NCBI RefSeq assembly: GCF_022347545.1
Contig: NZ_JAKREW010000033.1
Coordinates: 1-64,000, forward strand
Origin: Terribium retamae
GTDB taxonomy: Bacteria; Pseudomonadota; Alphaproteobacteria; Rhizobiales; Rhizobiaceae
Direction: 5' to 3'
Length of the DNA: 64,000 nucleotides
In this document: piece after piece, positions 16,244 to 24,306 of the stretch
Layout of the letters: each line of letters begins with the position of its first letter
Position numbering within the stretch: position 1 is the first letter of the stretch
Position numbers and translations under genes: made by a program
Notes under the pieces: model-generated
Told to the model about the DNA's origin: nothing
The model's input: the letters and a program-made list of their open reading frames with translations, nothing else
Database searches by the model: none

Positions 16244-16615
16244 TTATTTGCCGCCGTTGAACAGCCGCGTGTTGAGTTGCTTCTCGGTGCCGCCGCCAAA
16301 AATGCTGCCGAGAGTGCGAAGCAACTGGCGAACGGCATCTGAACGGCAGGAATAATAGATCATCTGGCGGTCTCGGCGAGTCTGGACCAGCCCAAACGCA
16401 CGCAGTTTCGCAAGATGTTGCGACAGGGCCGATTGGCTGAGATCCACCTTTTCGGCGATCGTGCCCACCGTCAGTTCATCGTCGATGAGATGATTCATGA
16501 TGGCGAGACGCTTTTCATTCCCCATCAATGTGAGGAATGCAGCGGCCGTTTCGGTGTCGGAGACCTGATTTTCTGGAAGCATCAGCTGCCCACCTTCATT
16601 CAAATTTGTGGCCAT
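16244..16615 (-). CDS. ArsR-family winged-helix regulator (NolR-like)
   Basis: This 123-residue repressor has an ArsR-type winged helix. ETAAAFLTLMGNEKRLAIMNHL leads into the recognition helix region LSQSALSQHLAKLRAFGLV and the wing RRDRQMIYYSC. The classic metal-binding ELCVC motif of ArsR/SmtB sensors is absent. The sequence is closest in my memory to the rhizobial NolR group, which repress nodulation and other genes without a metal, but I do not assign the symbol. It is separated from the methyltransferase gene by a long inverted repeat and is probably transcribed alone. Confidence 0.85.
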   Translation of the reverse strand: MATNLNEGGQLMLPENQVSDTETAAAFLTLMGNEKRLAIMNHLIDDELTVGTIAEKVDLSQSALSQHLAKLRAFGLVQTRRDRQMIYYSCRSDAVRQLLRTLGSIFGGGTEKQLNTRLFNGGK

Positions 16616-16730
16616 GGGGGCAATGGCGACGATGAATCACTCATACACTAATTTTATTCAGTGATGCAAGTCTCAGATACAACCACAGGTCACACTTCAA
16701 TACGCGTGGACATAATCGCGTAGAAAAGGT

Positions 16731-17516
16731 TCACGTTGCTTCGGCGGTCATGGCGGCGCGGCCAGCCTTCACCATTTCCACCAGGGTCTTGCGTAGATCC
16801 TGCTGTGTTTCCAGGGGCTTGGGAAAAAAGACCCGTTCCGCCCTGTCGCCGCTGACCAAGTCCATCCCATCCGCATCGAATCCGGTCAGCGACCAGCCGT
16901 CGCCCGCTGCCTTCGCATAATGGTGCGCGTAAATTGCAACCGCGTCGAGATGCTCGCTGTTCATATGGTCCAGCGCGGACTGTTCGGTTTCGGCCAAGGC
17001 GTCATTGATCGGGCCCGCCTGGAGCAGATCCGAACGTTCGAGCAAATAGGCCTTGCCGAACCCGCCATTGAGCGAAGCGCGATCGACTTCGAGCCTGAAG
17101 AAAGAGAAATCGCCGAGCCCGACATATAGCTTGGCTTTGGGGTTCCGGTTCAGATAGCGCCGCTCGGCACGGATTTGTTCGGGCGCTCCCCGTTCCAGCC
17201 GCGCGGCGCGACACATCAGCGTCATGCGTGGATAGGCGAGGGGGTCGCCTTTGCCGGGCTCGCCGAGCAGCAGTGAACAACGAGAATCGGCGAGCAGCGC
17301 GCCCGTATGGGCAGCCAGCATGGAAATGAGGATCAGCGGCGTGCCGTCAATATCGGTGGCAACGCCGACGCGGCTGGCGAGTGGTGAGCCGGTGGTGGGA
17401 TCGATAACGGCCAGTGCTCCGAACCGTGCTGTGCGCAGCAGGGTCTTGGCCAGTCGAATGGATTGAGCGTCGGTTTCCCGGATGATGTCTTTCTTCGGCT
17501 GTTCCAAGGCATTCAC
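16731..17516 (-). CDS. HugZ-family flavin/heme-binding protein (PNPOx fold plus DUF2470)
   Basis: The product has two parts: an FMN-binding split-barrel domain of the pyridoxamine-phosphate-oxidase fold (residues ~20-150, including PLASRVGVATDIDGTPLILIS) and a C-terminal DUF2470 domain (SALDHMNSEHLDAVAIYAHHYAK). This is the arrangement of HugZ-type proteins, some of which open heme to release iron. I choose the GTG at 17516 (VNALEQPKKD), giving 261 residues; starting earlier would overlap the CoA-transferase gene by up to 77 bases. It may be the last gene of a leftward SDR / CoA-transferase / HugZ-like operon. Confidence 0.82.
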   Translation of the reverse strand: MNALEQPKKDIIRETDAQSIRLAKTLLRTARFGALAVIDPTTGSPLASRVGVATDIDGTPLILISMLAAHTGALLADSRCSLLLGEPGKGDPLAYPRMTLMCRAARLERGAPEQIRAERRYLNRNPKAKLYVGLGDFSFFRLEVDRASLNGGFGKAYLLERSDLLQAGPINDALAETEQSALDHMNSEHLDAVAIYAHHYAKAAGDGWSLTGFDADGMDLVSGDRAERVFFPKPLETQQDLRKTLVEMVKAGRAAMTAEAT

Positions 17517-17544
17517 CCGCCATAAGCTGAACGTTTCTATCCGC

Positions 17545-18714
17545 TTATCGGCTGACAACGCCGGCTTTGACAAGGGCTTCGGCCTCGTCCTCGCCAAAAC
17601 CGAAGCGCGCGAGGATCTCAATCCCGGCCCGCTGGCTGTCGGATGGAGACGCGGTGGATGGAGTTGCCGAAAATCGTGGGGCGGGAACCGGCCGAGTGAA
17701 GCCGCCGACGTCGACGAAGGCGTTTCGCGTGCGGTTGTGCGGGTGCCGGCGCGCCTCGCCGAAAGACAACACCGGCGCGACGCAGGCGTCGGTGCCGGAA
17801 AAAAGCTGCTCCCATTCGTCGCGGTTTTTTTCCTGCACCCGGGACGCTATCGCCCGGCGCATCTCGGGCCAGAATTTCAAATCGTACTGGCGTGCAATGA
17901 AACGTTGATCGAGCGGCAACAGGCGGGAAAATTCCGCGAAGAACTGGGGTTCGAGGCAACCGACAGCGATATGGCGCTCATCGGCAGTTTCGTATGTATC
18001 GTAGAAGGGGCAGCCGGAATCGAGCAGATTGACCCCGCGCTGCTCCTTCCATAGTCCTGCCGCCACAACGGCCTGAAGAGGAGCGGCGAGCATCGAGGCC
18101 CCTTCCACCATCGCTGCATCGATGATCTGCCCTTTGCCGCCGCGCGAGCGCTGGAAGAGCGCTGCAAGCACACCGGTAATCAGCATCATGGTTCCGCCTG
18201 CGTAATCGCCAATCAGGTTTAGCGGTGGCAATGGCCGTTCGCCTTCACGACCAATGGCGTGCAGCACGCCGGAATAGGCCAGATAGGTGATGTCATGGCC
18301 GGCACGGTCGGCCAATGGACCATCCTGACCGAAGCCGGTCATACGGCCATAGATCAGCGCCGGATTCCGCGCCAGCATCGTGTCCGGGCCAAGCCCCAGC
18401 CGTTCCATCACGCCCGGCCGGAAGCCTTCGACCAGGACGTCGGCTTTTTCTGCCAACCGTAGCACCAGTTCGGCGCATTCGGGACGTTTCAAGTCGAGAG
18501 CAAGGATGGAGCGGCCATGCCGGTCCAGATCGTATTCAGCAGGCAAGGGGATCAAATCCCGCTTGGGGCCGTCGCGTTCGATGCGAAGCACCGTCGCGCC
18601 CATTTCGGAGAGCATGAGCGCGGCCAGTGGCACCGGACCGAGACCGGCCATTTCGATGACGGTGAGGCCGGCCAGAGGCCCGCTTTGGCTTTCCTGTCGC
18701 GCGGCCTCTGTCAT
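17545..18714 (-). CDS. CaiB/BaiF CoA-transferase family, alpha-methylacyl-CoA racemase-like
   Basis: The 389-residue product begins MTEAARQES and shows the family pattern PLAGLTVIEMAGLGPVPLAALMLSEMGATVLRIE, typical of alpha-methylacyl-CoA racemases. The catalytic Asp lies in AGHDITYLAYSG (around residue 141), with the fold's GLGP segment at residues 107-110. The racemase branch epimerises 2-methyl-branched acyl-CoAs; class III CoA transferases share the fold. The next gene upstream is an acyl-CoA-type SDR eight bases away, so the pair likely acts in branched-chain or isoprenoid acyl-CoA degradation. Confidence 0.9.
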   Translation of the reverse strand: MTEAARQESQSGPLAGLTVIEMAGLGPVPLAALMLSEMGATVLRIERDGPKRDLIPLPAEYDLDRHGRSILALDLKRPECAELVLRLAEKADVLVEGFRPGVMERLGLGPDTMLARNPALIYGRMTGFGQDGPLADRAGHDITYLAYSGVLHAIGREGERPLPPLNLIGDYAGGTMMLITGVLAALFQRSRGGKGQIIDAAMVEGASMLAAPLQAVVAAGLWKEQRGVNLLDSGCPFYDTYETADERHIAVGCLEPQFFAEFSRLLPLDQRFIARQYDLKFWPEMRRAIASRVQEKNRDEWEQLFSGTDACVAPVLSFGEARRHPHNRTRNAFVDVGGFTRPVPAPRFSATPSTASPSDSQRAGIEILARFGFGEDEAEALVKAGVVSR

Positions 18715-18721
18715 TGCCTTC

Positions 18722-19483
18722 TTATTTCGGTGCCATGCGGATGGCGCCGTCGAGGCGAATGGTTTCGCCATTCAGCATCTGGTTTTCGATGATGTGAAGA
18801 GCCAGGGCTGCATATTCGGACGGTTCGCCGAGCCGAGAAGGGAAGGGCACGGCGGCACCGAGTGAATCCTGCACTTCCTGGGGCATGCCTGCCATCATCG
18901 GCGTCTTGAAGATGCCGGGAGCGATGGTGCAGACGCGGATGCCCGACCGGGCAAGGTCGCGTGCCACCGGCAGGGTCATCCCAACCACTCCACCTTTGGA
19001 TGCCGAGTACGCAGCCTGTCCAATCTGTCCGTCAAAGGCGGCCACCGATGCGGTGTTGACGACAACGCCACGCTCGCCGCTGGTCAGCGGTTCGAGTTTG
19101 GCAGCGCGGTCAGCCACGAGGCGGATCATGTTGAAGGTGCCGATCAGGTTGACTTCGATCACCTTGCGGTACTGATCGAGTGGATGGGGACCGTCCTTGC
19201 CAACGGTCTTCACTCCGATGGCGACGCCAGCACAATTCACCAGGATACGCGGTTCCCCGAGCGACTTCGCAACCTCGGCCACAGCGGCAGAACCGTTCTC
19301 GGCGCTGGAGACGTCGCATTTGACCGCAATGCCACCAATATCGGCCGCCACCTTATCCGCACGATCGATGCCGATGTCGAACAACGCTACCTTGGCGCCC
19401 TTGGCTGCGAGCGCGCGCGCCGTCGCTTCGCCGAGGCCTGAGCCGCCGCCGGTCACGATCGCGATCTGGCCGTTTGGGTTCAT
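18722..19483 (-). CDS. SDR 3-hydroxyacyl-CoA dehydrogenase (HSD17B10-like)
   Basis: This 253-residue short-chain dehydrogenase has the NAD site TGGGSGLG (residues 11-18), the NAG-equivalent NCAGVA and the catalytic YSASKGG. Its C-terminus (IAPGIFKTPMMAGMPQEVQDSL) matches type II 3-hydroxyacyl-CoA / 2-methyl-3-hydroxybutyryl-CoA dehydrogenases. The reaction would be NAD-dependent oxidation of a 3-hydroxyacyl-CoA. AAGGAGG precedes the ATG. It is the first gene of the operon with the racemase-like CoA-transferase, supporting a role in branched acyl-CoA catabolism. Exact chain specificity is unknown. Confidence 0.88.
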   Translation of the reverse strand: MNPNGQIAIVTGGGSGLGEATARALAAKGAKVALFDIGIDRADKVAADIGGIAVKCDVSSAENGSAAVAEVAKSLGEPRILVNCAGVAIGVKTVGKDGPHPLDQYRKVIEVNLIGTFNMIRLVADRAAKLEPLTSGERGVVVNTASVAAFDGQIGQAAYSASKGGVVGMTLPVARDLARSGIRVCTIAPGIFKTPMMAGMPQEVQDSLGAAVPFPSRLGEPSEYAALALHIIENQMLNGETIRLDGAIRMAPK

Positions 19484-19569
19484 GCGCTGTCCTCCTTCAT
19501 GATCGGTGGCATGCTACGGGCCTGTCGCGACAGCCGCAACAGGCGAGGACGGAGACGATGACCGACGAA

Positions 19570-20094
19570 CTAGGCCGGTTCATTCGCCTCGACCTGGTCG
19601 GCATGGCGTACCATTCCGGTCAGCCGCACCGTGGCTCCCGGTTCTATTTCGTGCGCCAGGAGTCGATCCAGGTCGACCGGGCGCGGCATGGAAATTTGCC
19701 CGCGCGGAATGCGCTTGAAGCCGAGCGGACCGTAGTAGGGTTCATCGCCTACCAGGACGACGCACGGCCAATCAGCCTGTGCGGCGGCTTCCAATGCCAT
19801 TGCCACCAGCTTGCGGCCGATGCCGAGGTTCTTGAAAGCAGGCCGCACCGCCAAGGGCCCGAGCAACAGGGCTTTGCCTGATCCTGCCATGATACGGGTC
19901 ATGCGTACCGAAGCGATCACCGTGCCGAGATGTGTGGCGACAAAAGAGAGGTCGCGCTCGTGGGGGCCGCCTTCCCGGATCTTATAGGCAGCGCGGGCAA
20001 AGCGGCCGGGGCCGAAAGCCTCTTCGTTGATGGATTCGATTTCAAGATCGTGCGCCGGAGTTTCCGGCAGGTAAGTCACGTCGGCAAGGCTCAT
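19570..20094 (-). CDS. GNAT family N-acetyltransferase
   Basis: This 174-residue protein has the GNAT fold. The acetyl-CoA pyrophosphate loop appears as NLGIGRKLVAMALE (about residues 90-103), preceded by the beta-4 strand LLLGPLAVRPAFK, and followed by VVLVGDEPYYGPLGFKR. The YYGPLGF segment is characteristic of YhbS-like members, whose acyl acceptors are mostly unknown. It stands alone on the minus strand, divergent from the glutathionyl-hydroquinone reductase gene across 270 bp. Confidence 0.9.
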   Translation of the reverse strand: MSLADVTYLPETPAHDLEIESINEEAFGPGRFARAAYKIREGGPHERDLSFVATHLGTVIASVRMTRIMAGSGKALLLGPLAVRPAFKNLGIGRKLVAMALEAAAQADWPCVVLVGDEPYYGPLGFKRIPRGQISMPRPVDLDRLLAHEIEPGATVRLTGMVRHADQVEANEPA

Positions 20095-20364
20095 GGTCTT
20101 TGCGTTCCGGTATGCGGGAAAGAGTGCTGCAAGCGGCAGCGTTCGCCAGTCAGCGCTTCAAGCGCGGGCGCACTTTCGTCGTCGGTCGAACCGGATCGTT
20201 GCAAAGTCGAACATGCGAATTGTCCGCTAGCATCAAAGTTTCTCGACCGCAATCGGTGTTTTCGTCTGTGTTGCGCCAGCATTTGACAGTGTGTTCAGCC
20301 AAAACACGTTCCCAACGGCAATGCGCTGCCTAAATTGGAAACCGAAGACAGGAGGAAAGTCGCG

Positions 20365-21354
20365 ATGGGATTGCTGGTCGATGGCAGATGGCAGGACCGT
20401 GGATATGATACGGAGAGTAGCCGCGGAAGGTTCGAACGATCCCAATCGCAGTGGCGCGACTGGATCACCCGCGACGGCAAGGCGGGAGAGGGCCGCGAGC
20501 GCGGTTTCAAAGCGGAACCCGGCCGTTACCATCTCTATGTCTCGCTCGCCTGCCCGTGGGCCCATCGCACGCTCATCTTTCGTGTGCTGAAGAGGCTGGA
20601 GGCGGTGATCTCCGTCTCGGTCGTGCATCACCTGATGCTTGAAAACGGCTGGACCTTCCTGGCCGAGGATGGCGCGACGGGCGATACACTCTACGGCCTT
20701 GATTTCCTGCATCAGATCTACACCAAGGCCGATCCCGGCTATTCCGGTCGCGTCACCGTTCCGGTCCTCTGGGACAAGAAAGAGCAGACGATCGTTTCCA
20801 ATGAGTCGTCCGAGATCATCCGCATGTTGAATTCGGCTTTCAACGAGTGGGGTGACGCCACGGTGGATTTCTATCCGCAATCGCTGCGCGCCGAGATCGA
20901 TGAGGTCAACGCCGAGGTCTACAGTGCAGTCAACAATGGCGTCTATCGCGCCGGTTTTGCGACGAGCCAGGCTGCCTATGAAGAAGCATTCGGCGACTTG
21001 TTTGCCGAGCTGGACAGGCTGGAAGCAAGATTATCGCGCCAACGTTACCTGGTCGGGGACCACATCACCGAAGCAGACTGGCGCTTGTTCACCACGCTTG
21101 TCCGTTTCGATCCCGTCTATGTCGGCCACTTCAAATGCAATTTGAAGCGGATCGCCGACTATCCGAACCTGTCCAACTACCTGCGCGACCTTTATCAGGT
21201 GCCGGGCGTCGCACCGACGGTCGACATGCGTCACATCAAGGCGCACTATTACGCAAGCCATCTCAACATCAATCCGACGGGCATCATCCCTCTCGGGCCG
21301 GAGATCGATCATCTGGCCGCGCACGACCGCGACCGTTTCACGAAAGCCGCCTAG
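20365..21354 (+). CDS. Glutathionyl-hydroquinone reductase (Xi-class GST)
   Basis: The enzyme removes glutathione from glutathionyl-hydroquinones. The active cysteine is Cys63 in the signature SLACPWAHRT. An N-terminal thioredoxin-like domain is followed by the all-helical GST domain (FAELDRLEARLSRQRYLVGDHITEADWRLFTTLVRFDPVYVGHFKCN), which carries the family's conserved YVGHFKCN. Length is 329 residues, normal for the YqjG/ECM4 family. The ATG at 20365 has AGGAGG ten bases upstream. It is monocistronic, four bases from the convergent Nudix gene. Confidence 0.94.
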   Translation: MGLLVDGRWQDRGYDTESSRGRFERSQSQWRDWITRDGKAGEGRERGFKAEPGRYHLYVSLACPWAHRTLIFRVLKRLEAVISVSVVHHLMLENGWTFLAEDGATGDTLYGLDFLHQIYTKADPGYSGRVTVPVLWDKKEQTIVSNESSEIIRMLNSAFNEWGDATVDFYPQSLRAEIDEVNAEVYSAVNNGVYRAGFATSQAAYEEAFGDLFAELDRLEARLSRQRYLVGDHITEADWRLFTTLVRFDPVYVGHFKCNLKRIADYPNLSNYLRDLYQVPGVAPTVDMRHIKAHYYASHLNINPTGIIPLGPEIDHLAAHDRDRFTKAA

Positions 21355-21357
21355 TCG

Positions 21358-21858
21358 TCACCAGTAGGGCGAAACCGGAACCCCGCGCATTGTTTCAGCG
21401 ATACGTCTCAGCGTCGCGGGCGTCGTGCGGTCCGGCAACTGGTCGAGCGGGAAGAAGCCGGCTTCTGCAATTTCGCGGTCGGGAAGCTTCGGCCCCGTCT
21501 GGCGGAAAGCCTCGACCAGATAGAGCCCGACATGGTCGCGCGGGCTGGAAATCCTGTTGAAATGAACGGATTTCAGGGCAGGTGAACCTGAGAGAACGAT
21601 ATTGCCTTCCTCCTCCAGTTCTCGGCTCAAAGCCTGTTCCATCGTCTCACCTTTCTCGACGCCTCCACCCGGCAACTGCCAGCCGGGAACATAGGTGTGG
21701 CGGATGAGAAAGATGGAATTGCGCTCGCGGTTATAGACAAGTCCGCGCACGCCGAGGGTCATCGGCCGTCGCAGCAGGAACAGAGTGTGAAAGACTTTCG
21801 CCCGCAGAGCCGGCCAGCCGGTCTGACGGAAAGGTTGTTCCGGGTCGCTGCCGATCAT
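21358..21858 (-). CDS. Nudix hydrolase
   Basis: This 166-residue protein has a Nudix box starting GGGVEKGETMEQALSREL (about residues 64-81), with the metal-binding glutamates in RELEEEGN. The glycine near the end of the canonical box (RE-U-xEE-x-G-U) is replaced by asparagine, a small departure that may be tolerated. A hydrophobic N-terminal helix (KVFHTLFLLRRPMTLGVRGLV) precedes the fold. The substrate is a nucleoside diphosphate linked to something not identifiable here. It is divergent from the phosphoesterase gene, with starts 53 bases apart. Confidence 0.88.
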   Translation of the reverse strand: MIGSDPEQPFRQTGWPALRAKVFHTLFLLRRPMTLGVRGLVYNRERNSIFLIRHTYVPGWQLPGGGVEKGETMEQALSRELEEEGNIVLSGSPALKSVHFNRISSPRDHVGLYLVEAFRQTGPKLPDREIAEAGFFPLDQLPDRTTPATLRRIAETMRGVPVSPYW

Positions 21859-21911
21859 TTCAGGTGAACCATAGGTGGATTGCGGACGACCGGTCGCATA
21901 TGAAGGTTTCC

Positions 21912-22832
21912 ATGTTCAGGCTCGCGCATCTTTCCGACGCCCATCTTGGTCCGCTGCCCGGTGTATCGTATCGCGATCTCGCCTCCAAGCGTGTGCTGGG
22001 CTACGTCAACTGGCAACGCAACCGGCGCCGCACGATGCACGATGCCGTCATCGACACGCTGGTGGCTGATCTCAAGGCAAGTGGCGCCGACCACATCGCC
22101 GTGACCGGCGACCTCGTCAATCTGGCATTGGACGGCGAAATCGAGATGGCCCGATTGTGGCTCGAGACCCTCGGCGCGCCGCACGACGTTTCGGTGGTTC
22201 CCGGCAATCATGATGCCTATGTGCCTGGCGCATTCGACAAGGCCTGTCGCGCGTGGACACCGTGGATGTGCGGCGACGACGCAACCCATCCCGTCGATCG
22301 GCATACATTCCCCTATCTGCGGGTGCGCGGAGAGGTCGCGCTGATCGGTGTATCGACAGCCAGGGCAACCGCGCCGTTCATGGCAAACGGCTTCTTCGAG
22401 GAAAAACAGGCTGCGCGCCTTGACCAACTGCTTGATAAAACAGGCAAGCGAGGGCTCTGCCGGATCATCATGATCCATCATCCACCGGTGCGTGCGGCAG
22501 TGTCCCAACACAAGCGCCTGCTCGGCATCCGGCGCTTCCAAAGCGTGGTCCGGCACCATGGCGCCGAGCTGGTGCTGCATGGCCATTCGCATGATCCTTC
22601 GCTGTTCTGGATCGGTCGCGTGCAACGCGTGCCGGTGGTTGGTGTCGCTGCTGCCGGCCAGGGGCCGGGCGGACGGCATCCGGCGGCGCAATACAACCTG
22701 ATCGAGATCGACAGGGTGGCTAGCGGCTGGCGCATAGGTCTGACGCGAAGGGGATTGACGGGGCCGACATTGGCCCCGGCCGACCTGCAATCGCTGGAAC
22801 TGGGTGCTGCGCCGGAAAAATCTACGGTCTGA
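21912..22832 (+). CDS. Calcineurin-like metallophosphoesterase
   Basis: The 306-residue product shows the two-metal phosphoesterase motifs in order: DAHL (SDAHLGPLPG, residue ~9), GDLVN (VTGDLVN), GNHD (VVPGNHDAYVPG) and GHSHD (LHGHSHDPSL). This is the arrangement of class III cyclic-nucleotide phosphodiesterases and related hydrolases; the substrate is open. I prefer the ATG at 21912, which has GAAGG five bases upstream, over the one at 21900. The 3' end overlaps the convergent membrane-protein gene by 11 bases. Confidence 0.9.
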   Translation: MFRLAHLSDAHLGPLPGVSYRDLASKRVLGYVNWQRNRRRTMHDAVIDTLVADLKASGADHIAVTGDLVNLALDGEIEMARLWLETLGAPHDVSVVPGNHDAYVPGAFDKACRAWTPWMCGDDATHPVDRHTFPYLRVRGEVALIGVSTARATAPFMANGFFEEKQAARLDQLLDKTGKRGLCRIIMIHHPPVRAAVSQHKRLLGIRRFQSVVRHHGAELVLHGHSHDPSLFWIGRVQRVPVVGVAAAGQGPGGRHPAAQYNLIEIDRVASGWRIGLTRRGLTGPTLAPADLQSLELGAAPEKSTV

Positions 22833-23436
22833 GATTTTCGATGAATGGCATTATACGATCCCAGAACAGGATTGCCGAGATGCCTAGTCCGACGACAGCC
22901 CCAGCCAGGATCAAACCCAGCCCGCGCAGGAAGAGGCTTCCGCTTCGCCGGCTGTTTGTAGCCTCCACCGCGTCCATTCTGGTTTGCGGCCCCGATCGTT
23001 CGATCGGCTTTATGTCACCTTCCATCAGGCGTTGCCGCTCGACCAGTCGTTCTGCCACGTATCGGGTAACCTGATCGGCAACCACTTTCATGTCGGTGGA
23101 TTCGGCCAGTACGATGCGGCCAAGGCGGGTGTCCTTGAGGAATCGGTAGGTGCGCCGATCGCGACCCATTGCGACATGGCTGACTGCGTCGATCCACAAG
23201 CGCGGTTGTAGCCCGGACGACAAAGCAAAATCGAAATAGTCGATCTCCGAAGGCACATCGGAAAAGACCGGCGCCAACTCGGTTGCAAGCAGTTCAAGGC
23301 GCGTGCGATGGGCCTCGCGCATATCCACGACAACGTCGTCGCGGTCCGCCAGCGCGTTTTTCACTTCGCGAACAGCTTCCGACAGTTTGCTGTGCGTCTT
23401 ATCGATCGGGGTGACGGTCTCGCCTGCTTCCGGCAT
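22822..23436 (-). CDS. Conserved membrane protein with C-terminal TM anchor, unknown function
   Basis: The 204-residue product (MPEAGETVTP, ATG at 23436 with GAGG upstream) has a soluble N-terminal domain of ~165 residues, including SEIDYFDFALSSGLQPRLWIDAVSHVAMGRDRRTYRF. A single membrane helix (LFLRGLGLILAGAVVGLGISAILFW) sits near the C-terminus, followed by a short tail. That makes it a tail-anchored protein with a cytoplasmic domain. I know similar hypothetical proteins in Rhizobiales but no role. The next gene upstream on the strand, an alpha/beta hydrolase, ends 81 bases away. Confidence 0.8.
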   Translation of the reverse strand: MPEAGETVTPIDKTHSKLSEAVREVKNALADRDDVVVDMREAHRTRLELLATELAPVFSDVPSEIDYFDFALSSGLQPRLWIDAVSHVAMGRDRRTYRFLKDTRLGRIVLAESTDMKVVADQVTRYVAERLVERQRLMEGDIKPIERSGPQTRMDAVEATNSRRSGSLFLRGLGLILAGAVVGLGISAILFWDRIMPFIENLRP

Positions 23437-23517
23437 CGCTCGCCTCGCGGTTTGGTAAACCACCGGTTAACACGAACCGGGACAATTTTCATCCTCCGCG
23501 ATTGTGTCGGAATGATT

Positions 23518-24306
23518 TCAGACCTGATTTCTCAGGATGCCTCGAAGCAATTCGACGATCAGCCCGGGTGTTTCGTCAATCAGCATATGGCCGGCGACCG
23601 GCGCCAGATGCAGTTCGAAATGAGAGGGCAGTTGCTCGCTCTGGCTGACCGGCAAGACACTATCCAGCACGCCCCAGACAACAGCGACAGGCATGGACAG
23701 TGCGGAGACTGCTTCGGCGGGGATTACACCCTGTCGTCCTCCGCGGGTGATCGCTGCAACGATTTCCGCAAGTTTTTCCATCTGGCCAGGAGAAGCGCGC
23801 ATGTCCAGGGCATCGGCCACCGCCTTGTCGGTGACGACGTGCCCGGGACCGGACATTGCCGCCAGGCATGCGCGGATGTCATCGCTTTTCGTGGCTTTGG
23901 CAAATCGACGCAGCAGCGGCGCATCGATCTCGGCTCCATAGCCGCCGGGAGCAAGCAGGGTCAACGAGGCGATGTCTTCCGGTGCCGACAATGCCATCAA
24001 TGTCGCCACGGCACCGCCCATCGAGTGGCCTACCAGATGGAGCCGGCCGACACCGCGTTCCCGCAGATCGCTCTGGATTGCCGCAGCCATCTTTTTGGGC
24101 GAGGAGGAAACATCCGCGTCGCGCGACTTCCCATGTCCGGGAAGGTCATAAGCAAGAATTTTTGCCTCATCGGAAAGTTGAGAGGCAATCCCTGCCCAGG
24201 TGGCGTGCGATCCACCAAAACCGTGCAACAGCACAAGCGTTTCGGACCCGGTGCCGCTTTCGTGGACGAAGAGATTTGTCGAAAGGGGACGTTTACGTGG
24301 CGCCAT
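23518..24306 (-). CDS. Alpha/beta hydrolase
   Basis: This 262-residue enzyme of the alpha/beta fold has its oxyanion loop at LLHGFGGSHATW and its nucleophile elbow at GHSMGG (Ser about residue 95). The acid is probably in WGVLDSVLP and the catalytic His in APVAGHMLIDETP. The sequence resembles hydrolases related to the acetoin-dehydrogenase E2 lipase-like group, but no dehydrogenase subunits are nearby, so the substrate is unknown. Its start overlaps the end of the upstream winged-helix/TPR gene by 14 bases, indicating translational coupling. Confidence 0.9.
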   Translation of the reverse strand: MAPRKRPLSTNLFVHESGTGSETLVLLHGFGGSHATWAGIASQLSDEAKILAYDLPGHGKSRDADVSSSPKKMAAAIQSDLRERGVGRLHLVGHSMGGAVATLMALSAPEDIASLTLLAPGGYGAEIDAPLLRRFAKATKSDDIRACLAAMSGPGHVVTDKAVADALDMRASPGQMEKLAEIVAAITRGGRQGVIPAEAVSALSMPVAVVWGVLDSVLPVSQSEQLPSHFELHLAPVAGHMLIDETPGLIVELLRGILRNQV